A DNA stretch of 64,000 bases, from the NCBI RefSeq assembly GCF_029867415.1, contig NC_081185.1, forward strand, positions 137,671,191-137,735,190, read 5' to 3'. The notes under the pieces are model-generated. The model saw only the letters and a list, made by a program, of their open reading frames with translations. It ran no database searches and had not been told where the DNA came from. Position 1 is the stretch's first letter, and every line of letters begins with the position of its first letter. The translations under genes and the position numbers were made by a program. Source of the DNA: Vicia villosa. Its lineage: Eukaryota > Streptophyta > Magnoliopsida > Fabales > Fabaceae. Positions 56,131 through 64,000 of the stretch are shown in pieces.

Positions 56131-58324
56131 GAATAAGATTCGAACTTTTGTAATGTACCTGTCTGATAATATTCACTTGGTAACAATGTCAGTTTTACGC
56201 AATGTTTATGATGTATGTAATGAATGAGATGGAGTTCTCAAAAATAAAATGGGACGCTTTGTATGTTATGTATGAATTATAATCGCATGCAATGTATGGA
56301 TATGCATGTGATGTATACGATGTATGGCTATGATTTATGTTACTCGAAGCATCTTGATTGAGAAGATAAATCTCTATGTCATTGTGAGTTTGATGTTTTG
56401 ATCTTTGCTTGGAGATGCTCAGCCGGGGATTTATGATTTCTGCTTGGGGATGATCAGTAACTTGATGGATCCTGACAGGGGATAGAAGATATTAGTAGAC
56501 CATGTTGGAGAAGAGCAAAGTGTTGGAGAAACGGTAGTGTTGAAGATGTAAACTCTGTTGGGGAGCCATGTCTTTGTCGGGACGAGAGTATTTGAAGGTA
56601 TCTTTATAGTGATTACTCTGTGGGGATATGATCTTGCGAAATCAGCTTTGTGGGAAGACGTGGATGTCTTGAATGTTGCCCATAATATTATAGTACCTAC
56701 CATTCCTGGATTTAATTAGGACCCGCCACTGAATGTTGATCAAGATGTCAAACTGGACTTGCATAGATTTGCCCCAGTTAGTAGGAACTTTAGAAGGATT
56801 CGCCTCGCGAGGACTTTATGAGGTGTGCATTATGGGCGACATGCCCCTAATACTTAGTATAATGCCCCTGATTGTTGATGCTTCTGAGAGATTTTTGAAG
56901 TTTGACCTGATTGCCCCCATATTGATTGGATAAACCATGTCGTCCCCCTTGAATACATAAGAGACATTGCTTCTAAAGTGATTTTGTCTGTCGGGATAAC
57001 TTTTAGTCATTAGTTGTACCCTGTGCAAATTCTTTCTGTTGCTAACATTTGAAATTATGTAGCAGAATATGTTTAATAATGAATTCATGAGATGCAATGC
57101 ATACGTCTGTCTTGAGTTTTTGAAAAACATTAAAACAGGAGATGTAAAGGCGTGATATTTGTAAAAACATGATGTTTGTAACAATGTGATGTTTGTAAAA
57201 ACGTGATATCAACTCGGCATTTGTGGTAAACCTTAAGGAGTCAGGATACCTTTTTGGTGACAGTATGCTTTCGAACTAACCATGCTTCAATTAGGACTTT
57301 CAAGGGTTGTAACGTGGCTTGGTTCACGGTTTAAGAAACAAAGGATAAAGGCTCAAAATTTGATTGTACCCACCCCTCTTCGTGATGATCTTCAGTCCTA
57401 AGCTCAGTTAACTTTAACTTATGCATTCAGGTTCCAAGAGACTTTTGGATTTGCACCTTTGATAACGATGATGGTTCACAAGCAAAGAGAGCTTTTGATA
57501 TGGCAATCACTTCTTCCTTTTGGTAGTCACAATATTGTGTTGTTCAGGAATTTATTGACTTCTCTTTTCATCTTTTTGATATCCCTAACTTTTGCCTGAA
57601 CTGTCTATTTTGAGTTTACAGTCAGCGGGATGCCTTGGTTTTTGCCTAAGTCTTCGTTTTGATTTTTGACTTAGCAGGCTTTTCTTTGTATGTATGTTTT
57701 TTCATCATCATTTTTTTTTGAAAGATATTGACTTCCTTGCTTAATGATTGAATAACCCTCATTGGTTTTTGATTGACATCTCCAACACTTCTTTGATGTG
57801 TGCGGATGAACGCTTGTGATTGAAACCTTTGTTGAAAGGTGTATTGAATGATTCTCTTAAAATAGAATGCACAACCAAATTAACTGAGAACTACCCTGCC
57901 CCAGGTTATGATCAAGGTTTTTTTTAATTAGTAAGAAAGAAACTTCTACTTCTTAGGCTCAAAGGGGTTGGCGAGGGATTAACATCCTTATATCTCCACT
58001 GTTTAGGAATTGAAACAATGCCTGTACATCGTCAGCATAGTCCGTTCAAAAGCATACTGTATGAGGTTGCGGTATCATTTTCGTCATCCTCCCTCAAAAG
58101 GCTTACAGCTTAGCAGGAGTTGAATATCACAAAACACATGCAAAGTAAAGACATTATTTAAAATGAGTGATAGCGAAATAATTAATTCAAAACAAACATA
58201 TGCAATGCACTGATGATGATTATTAAGACAGATAATGTCTATCATAAGTCGAATGTTTAAACAAATAGAATAGAAATTGAAAATGAAAGTAAAGCTAATG
58301 ATTAAAAGTTCATCCACTTAGACC
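56131..58324 (-). other. 3' UTR and deleted-pol region of the non-autonomous element
   Basis: No protein domain. ATGTATG-rich stretch (56205-56340), GGGGA-containing short motifs (56400-56650), and a diverged copy of the GCCTGGACCG motif (57588-57690) that in the full Ogre follows the pol stop. Pol would lie between 57690 and 58325 and is missing. Confidence 0.6.
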
Positions 58325-58555
58325 TTAATCAGTCTTGTCGTGATTGTGCCTGGGAGCAGTGATCACTACAGGAATCTTGGGCTGAGGGAATTCAATTTCA
58401 TCAGCATCGATCATATCTTGGATCTTGTTCTTCAGCATCCAGCAACTATTTGTATCGTGACCAGGGCTACCGGAGTGGTATGCACATCTCGCATTGGGAT
58501 TATAGCCGCGAGCGGAAGTACTAGGATTCTTAGGGGGATCCTTTAAAGTGATCAA
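58325..58555 (-). pseudogene. Gag finger fragment of the non-autonomous element
   Basis: Minus-strand frame with CAYHSGSPGHDTNSCWMLKN, the same kind of finger as CAFHQNAPGHDLENCWPLKN in the full Ogre gag, followed by a short acidic and proline-rich tail. The capsid part of gag is absent. The 76-codon frame is too short to supply gag function. Confidence 0.75.
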
Positions 58556-58649
58556 CTATGACTTCAACAGGTGTTGTAATGCTTGAGCCAGTGACATATT
58601 GATCTTGGTGAATTGATGCTTAGGTACGTCTGGCTTTCTTCGTTGTTGT

Positions 58650-58950
58650 GGAACTGGTGTAGAGATTCAGAGTATACGGGGTTCGAGCTTCCGGAATGTG
58701 TATTTAATAAGAATGTTTCAGAATGTCCGGGGTTCGAGCTTCCGGAATGTATATCTGAATGTTTCAGAAGTCTGGGGGTCAAGCTTCCAGAATGTTCATC
58801 TGATTGGAACTTTCAGAATGTCCGGGGTTCGAGCTTCCGGAATGTATATCTGATTGTAATGTTTCAGAAGTCTGGGGGTCAAGCTTCCAGAATATTCATC
58901 TGATTGGAATGTTTCAGAATGTCCGGGGTTCGAGCTTCCGGAATGTTCAT
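58650..58950 (-). repeat. Alternating ~50-bp tandem repeat
   Basis: GGGGTTCGAGCTTCCGGAAT and the variant GGGGGTCAAGCTTCCAGAAT recur about six times (near 58679, 58731, 58777, 58823, 58877 and 58925), each followed by TTTCAGAA. Located where the gag capsid region would be expected. Confidence 0.85.
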
Positions 58951-58989
58951 CTGATAGAAATTGATTTGTTGATGGTATTTGTCTGACCA

Positions 58990-60110
58990 GTTGGTCGACC
59001 TGAAAGGCAAATTTAGTTTTATGAATGCAAATGCAATCTTTTCAAGGATCTTTAGGAAATTTAGTTAGCGACATTGGAAAATGATTTGGTCGCATCTTTG
59101 TTTGAAGAATTCTGATTTTTTGATGTTCTTCTATAGTAATCAAGCTCACCATGTCCAGTGGGTCATAGCCTTTGATTCGGGATACTTCTGAATTTGAAGG
59201 TACACGACTAGAGGAAAATAAATCCTCTTGCCCCTTGATAAGTGTTGAGTCTCTGAATTGGAAGGTATGTGGCCAGAGGAAAATAAATCCTCTTGCCCCT
59301 TGATAGGAATTCAGTCCTTGATAAGAGCACCTGAAATTGTGCGCCCTAAATTCCTAAGATCCTTGAAAGGGTTAGTTAAATCATGTTATGCTTATGATGT
59401 CATGATGTCATGATGTTATACAATGCATCAGGCAAAGCGTAAGATAGTAAGGACGAGTGAGTCCCACAAGAAAAACCTGCAAGAAAACCAAAGGGTTAGT
59501 AGCAAGCACAGACAAGTCACACAAGTGTCCTTAGGTTTAAAGACTTGCGTTAAGTTCGTAGGTAAGTACCCTCCCCACTGAAGTTAAGTTGGTTCAACCT
59601 GTCCTAGTATAGTAACCGGGTTCTATGGTGCTCATATCCTTGATCTTTCTCGCGGGCATTGTCTCAACATGGCACTCGATCGGCCAGCCAAAAGCATCCC
59701 TAGAGTCCAATCTCAATGAGTGTAGCATCGAGTATCAACCGGCTTCAGTCAGGAATCCAAAGCCAGCTATCTCGCTACTTCCTATAGGCCAAAGTCAAGT
59801 TCAACTAGGGTTCTAGGGGCGAATTAGTGCTTATGACACCACGCGGTAGCCAAATGTCTTCTCGATCATATTCAAGGGCCATCAGGACAAACCAAGGCGT
59901 CGCACTAATGGTGGCCACCAGTTCAACCATAACGATACATGTCGTACAACCTCCCTGGTCTAATGCCACATACCTAAGGCACACTAGATCTGGGTGTAGG
60001 ATCTTTTACACAGCAGAATACCCAAAACAGCCTTTAAAGATAAAGCAAACAAGTCAAACAAATTTAAAGTGATCCTAGCTCTAAGGTAACCCCTCTTTTA
60101 TTCGAAAGCA
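58990..60110 (-). other. 5' untranslated interior of the non-autonomous element
   Basis: No gene. Contains a two-copy repeat with GAGGAAAATAAATCCTCTTGCCCC (59212 and 59276, in part) and unique sequence up to the PBS. Confidence 0.55.
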
Positions 60111-60128
60111 TCCCCAGCAGAGTCGCCA
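60111..60128 (-). other. Primer-binding site of the non-autonomous element
   Basis: The minus strand reads TGGCGACTCTGCTGGGGA four bases after the LTR end at 60133. Same type as in the full Ogre, with three differences. Confidence 0.85.
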
Positions 60129-60270
60129 GTTCTGTAACACGGTGAACTGACTTTATATCGAAATATCGCGGTTAAGCATGAGTCGCCACCGACTTTTATT
60201 TTATCCAATTGGAAAGGCTAAAAGAACAGGAAAGACCTTTTTAAAAGATTTTGAGTTCGGGGGGTAAGTT

Positions 60271-60319
60271 ATACAAAGGGAAGGTGTAAAGCACCCTTTG
60301 TATCCATGGTTTTCCATGG
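60271..60319 (-). ncRNA. Conserved double hairpin in Ogre-like LTR RNA (copy 3)
   Basis: 60271-60280 pairs with 60294-60303 (10 bp) around a 13-nt loop. 60304-60309 pairs with 60314-60319 (6 bp, CCATGG palindrome) around TTTT. Compared with 12060-12108, three base pairs in the long stem and two in the short stem differ, all compensated; 12 of 13 loop bases are the same. Confidence 0.6.
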
Positions 60320-61752
60320 GCTCTTAATTGCTTAGCTCACTTTGTTTTCAAAATGTTTGAATTATTTGAAAAGATTTTTGAAGAAGAGCTTTAGCTTGTA
60401 AATAAGCGTAGTCTTTTTGAATTTGATTTTGAAAAGAGGTGTGAAAAGTAATTTGATTTTTAGAGCAAGCAATTAATAGCAACTACCCTAAGTTAGAAAA
60501 TTTGTTCTTTTAGTCTTTCGGGCGAAAGGATCTATCCATACCATAAGAGGGCAGGAAGTCTTTCAATTGGATGTTTGAAGGGTCATCGAGATATCGTTCA
60601 CCATAAGACTGTCCCGGGCAGGTAGTCTAAGGGAAGGATATAATAGTCATTTTATCTGTTTAGGCATCATGCGAGGATACCTTAGCAATTTGGGGACAAT
60701 CCTTTTATAAGGCAACATCGAGGGAGTTTTCAATAACTTTGAAGGCGACAGGCAGCATTGCTTTAGGTATCCTCGGAATCGAGGGACTTGACTATTTAGT
60801 ACAATTAAAGGCAACAGACAACAATAAGGCAACAGTATAAGGCAACAAGAGGGATTACCCTAAAGGTGTGTGGGTGCAACAATCACGTGATTGTATTCAG
60901 ATAATATTTATCTTATAATTATAGTTATTCTAATTCTGTTAAAGGCTTGCACTCCCTAAGATTACTAACCACGCAGTTTAAAATGAGCAGAAATTAAAGG
61001 CAGAAATTAAAGTTCCTACGCTATTACAATAAACACCTGCGGGCATAAAATAAAAGAGCAAAAATTATAAACCTAAACTATTACAATAAACACCTGTAGG
61101 GAAATAGAGGCAAAATATAGAAGGAACATACATAATAAGCCATTATAAGGCTTTGGGATAGTTACGTGGCAGAGGAAGAAATGAGCGCGAAAATGAAAAC
61201 CTGATTCAGTGTAGTGGAGGTCTATGATGGAGCAGCGCGTTCTGGTCCTTTAAATACGGAACTAACGAGATCAATGGAGGAGATTGGGGATGAATTTGCG
61301 ATTATCCACGAGAATAGGTAAACAGCTCGAATGTACCTCGCAATAAACAAGAAAGTGTTAGTAAAAACGTTAATTAAAATTGACGGAAAAAATCTAGAAA
61401 TTCAAATTAAATTCTAACAAACTTGAGTAGAAGCCAAAAAATTTAAATATGAAAAAATAAAGTCTAATCCTATTATTATTATTATTTTTGTATTTTTATA
61501 TATATAAAAAACCTAATTAATCTAATTCACTAAAAATACTTTTATATTTATGAAATCATACTTTTGATAAATAAAAGAACATGCTACTAAATCAATTTAA
61601 GAAAAGAAGAGGAAAAAAACAAAAAAAACTAATGAAAGTATTTAAGTGAACTTATTGGGTCTAATGGTGAGGTCCAAGGATGACAAATCTGTCCAGGAGG
61701 GGGGTGTGGTTCGCTGCAAGTGAGGTGCAAGGATAATGAAACAGGACCGGGC

Positions 61753-61758
61753 TTTATA
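61753..61758 (-). promoter_or_regulatory. TATA box of the non-autonomous element LTR
   Basis: The minus strand reads GGCTATAAAGCCCGG. The same box is at 54553-54558 in the other LTR. It would start the genomic RNA about 30 nt downstream, near 61725. Confidence 0.6.
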
Positions 61759-62559
61759 GCCATGGGGATGCATCGATTACAATAGGTGTAATGAGCAAAC
61801 TCGAAATTGGGCCCATGGGAAGATTGAATTGCAGGGCCCAAATCGACATGACAAAACAAACTGAATGACTCAAAAGAGTCCACCTCTCTCAATCATGTTC
61901 CCAATTCCCCTTCTTCGTTCATCTCGTTCAACTCTCAACCCTCTGTTCTCTCATCTCTATTTCCATTATTTCACTAAACAACCTAACCAAGACTTCACAT
62001 GTTCTATCAAATCTCTTAAACAAAATTAATAAGGTTAAAGCAAAATGATAATCACTGGAAAAACCCATCCAATCACAAATCGCAAAGGTCGAGAACATTA
62101 CCGTTGGAGCTGTTGCTGTGATGTTGAGCTTGAATCGTTGCAAATAGAAGCCGCGTGTTGGAGGCGTGGGTGGTGGTGGTGTCGTTGGGAAGGGCGTCGC
62201 GCGATAAGGCCGCCGTCGGATCTACGGTTCGTCGACGCGGTGCCTTCTTGCCTTCACGATCTGATGATGGTCGTAGATGGCGGAGATTTGGATCGGTTCG
62301 CCATAGTAGTATCGGTTGTTGGTGCTGCGTTGCTGAGTTGATCGATGACTGAGGAAGATTGAAGTATGATGATGTGCGTTGCTGCGTTTGTTTGTGGTGT
62401 TGTGCGGCTGAGCGTGAGCAGAGGGAGTTTGATTTGAATGTCCTTCTTTTCCTCTGTATCAATTGGGCTATGTCAATTATTTGTAATAAAATGACATTTG
62501 CAAATATGTGAGGGCAAATTTTGGGGTATGACACATAGATTAGCCGGCCCCTATAAGAG

Positions 62560-63333
62560 TTAGTGAAAATAACTTTCACTTAGATGTGTCATTAACACTA
62601 AAGCAGTTTAGTCGATCGCTTAAGAGCTACACATGCCCGATGAGGTCTCCCTTTTCATCATATTAACTTAACTTGTATGGCTTTCCTGTGGATCTCAGGA
62701 TCTTGCTTTCTAGAATCCAAAGTGACACCAGATGCTTCAGTTTCACCTTTCTTGGTTAATCTTTTTCTTGAACAGTGGGACTACCTCGGTCTCCACAGGG
62801 CTCTAGGTAGGAGTCTGATGCTTCTTGCTCCTATGTTGGTCTCTATATCTAAGAGATTTATCTTTCTTTGCCCCGGACGAATCTGAAACGGAGGTATGCG
62901 TCCTTTTTAACGTAACTTCCTAGATGGTGCTTTCGGAAGGTGGTGCCTTGTGGAGGCTTTTTTCTAGACATTGTAATCTTTCTTCGAATGCGTGTGATTT
63001 CTGTTGCCGAGAAATGTTATACACTTTATTCAAAAGTTCATTAGCATCTTTCACTTTGAGTGTGGTTGTAATAATTGGAGGCCATGTAAGGCTTCTGGTT
63101 GCTAAACTAGAGGTGGAACAGGAGTATTGATCGGAGTAACTTGAATAGTTATGGATACCCGTGGAGCCTGAACTTGATATGGATTTAACGAAACCATGGT
63201 CTTAGGATTCACAATGTGTTATAAAGGAGGTAGAGGCGATAGATTGATAATTGCTATAGCAACAACGACATCTTCATGTGCAACATCATCTTTGCGCACG
63301 GCATCATATCGAGTAACTTTAGATCCATCCATT
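62560..63333 (-). pseudogene. Gag-like N-terminal fragment of another Tat-lineage element
   Basis: The minus strand from ATG at about 63333 gives a frame with MDGSKVTRYDAVRKDDVAHE, then, with a few stops, Pro-rich sequence and a coiled-coil-like part (ANELLNKVYNISRQQKSHAF). It is cut on the left by the young element's target site. Assignment rests on position next to an LTR and on composition, so it is tentative. Confidence 0.35.
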
Positions 63334-63379
63334 ACTTAAAGTCATATAAATTGGAGATTTGGAAATTTGGGGAATCAGA

Positions 63380-64000
63380 CTTGAGACGATGATCAATCAA
63401 GTCAAAACACGATGGATCCTCGTGTTTAATTCAGAATTCTCTAGATTCAGTGACCTGAAGAGGTTACCAGCTGATGAATTGGAGAGTGAACATGAAATTA
63501 TGGAAATTGTAGGAATTAAAAACCGATTATCACAGACGACGCCGCTATTTTGTTCGGGAACCATAATTGAGTTAAAAAGGGGTGGTGATGGCAAATCAAG
63601 GTTCGTAATGTGGTGGAGTGGGGGCCCTGCAAGGTTAGCACTCCAACACTTAAGTCACTGTGTGAGGAAGAAGAGTGAAGTAAAATTGAATTTGAAACTT
63701 GTTACCTCAATTTGGCAGCATCTCTATATTTAAAGAGGGGAAAATAACGTACTTGTTATTTGTTAGAAGTGGATTACGGAGAGTCGTTGGATGTACTTGC
63801 AATTGGGATCTTTTGTGATCAACGAGATAATAATTCTTGTGTAATGAGAAGATTCTAGAAGGAGGGATGTCCTTTTTTGATGGTCGTTTAGGGTTGATAT
63901 GGCCTGCCTAAAACAATATTATTTATTTATCTTTCTTTGTTCAATGTCCTGTGTAGCCTTTCCATTATATTGCTAAGATTACTCTTAGTGTTGCCTTCTA
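63380..64000 (-). repeat. Tat/Retand-type LTR, partial
   Basis: Contains GGTGGAGTGGGGGCCCTGCAA followed by GGTTAGCACTCCAACACTTAAG, similar to the GTGGGGGTACCTGCAA..CACTCCGACGCTCAAG phrase of many Tat LTRs. A minus-strand TATA-like TTTAAATATAGAG lies at about 63725-63737. The right part runs off the window. Confidence 0.5.

Larger units (their letters stand above)
52931..62533 (-). mobile_element. Complete non-autonomous Ogre-like LTR retrotransposon, TSD catag
   Basis: LTRs 52931-55333 and 60133-62533 frame a 4.8-kb interior. CATAG is duplicated at 52926-52930 and 62534-62538. On the minus strand the LTR starts TGTCATACCCC and ends ...GTGTTACA, followed by the PBS TGGCGACTCTGCTGGGGA. A PPT AGGGGCAGC precedes the 3' LTR. 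Aligning the LTRs by eye I count 5 substitutions and 2 small indels, so the insertion is very young. The interior has only a gag finger fragment (58325-58555), no RT, RNase H or integrase, and several tandem arrays. It must have used proteins from another element, likely an Ogre relative. Confidence 0.95.
60133..62533 (-). repeat. 5' LTR of the non-autonomous Ogre-like element
   Basis: 2401 bp. Starts on the minus strand at 62533 (TGTCATACCCC) and ends at 60133. Minus-strand TATA box at 61753-61758, giving a U3 of about 0.8 kb and R-U5 of about 1.6 kb. Confidence 0.93.

Overview
Plant nuclear DNA, gene-poor and packed with nested LTR retrotransposons. The Ogre/Tat-type Ty3-gypsy elements, with LTRs of 2.4-3.3 kb that begin TGTCATACCCC, SIRE-type Ty1-copia remnants and only two ordinary protein genes in 64 kb suggest a legume with a large genome, perhaps tribe Fabeae (pea, vetch, Lathyrus). 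The taxon is an inference.

Layout. (1) 1-15180: a very young, minus-strand Ogre element. Its left (3') LTR runs off the window. It carries a 95-bp tandem array in the 3' UTR, a full-length RT/RNase H/aRNase H/integrase frame, gag, and a frameshifted ORF1. A 267-nt candidate intron separates gag from pol, and no protease is visible. It sits inside a minus-strand Ty1-copia gag (15181-15879). (2) 15905-20390: older copia and Athila-like fragments. (3) 21044-22452: two adjacent hAT-type non-autonomous DNA elements. (4) 23081-26316: a small genic island with two convergent genes, an intronless GATL-type GT8 glycosyltransferase (+) and a four-exon plastid protein resembling RPH1 (-). (5) 28228-36812 and 47205-50800: a large inverted duplication, about 3.6 kb of shared sequence per arm, each arm with an intact tRNA-Ser(UGA). 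The left arm later received a Ty1-copia element and a hAT element; the right arm keeps both empty sites. The 10.4-kb loop holds a decayed SIRE-type copia element and gypsy debris. (6) 52931-62533: a complete, very young, non-autonomous Ogre-like element with 5-bp TSDs (catag), near-identical LTRs, no pol, a gag finger remnant and several minisatellite-like arrays. (7) 62539-64000: gag-like and LTR remains of another Tat-lineage element.

The most unusual signals are: a double hairpin with covarying stems and a conserved 13-nt loop in the LTRs of both Ogre-type elements (12060-12108, 53069-53117, 60271-60319); an array of paired AAATCGATTT palindromes with exactly 21-bp centre spacing in the first Ogre LTR; a candidate intron whose removal keeps gag and pol in one frame; and the inverted duplication, which acts as a built-in before/after record of transposon insertion.
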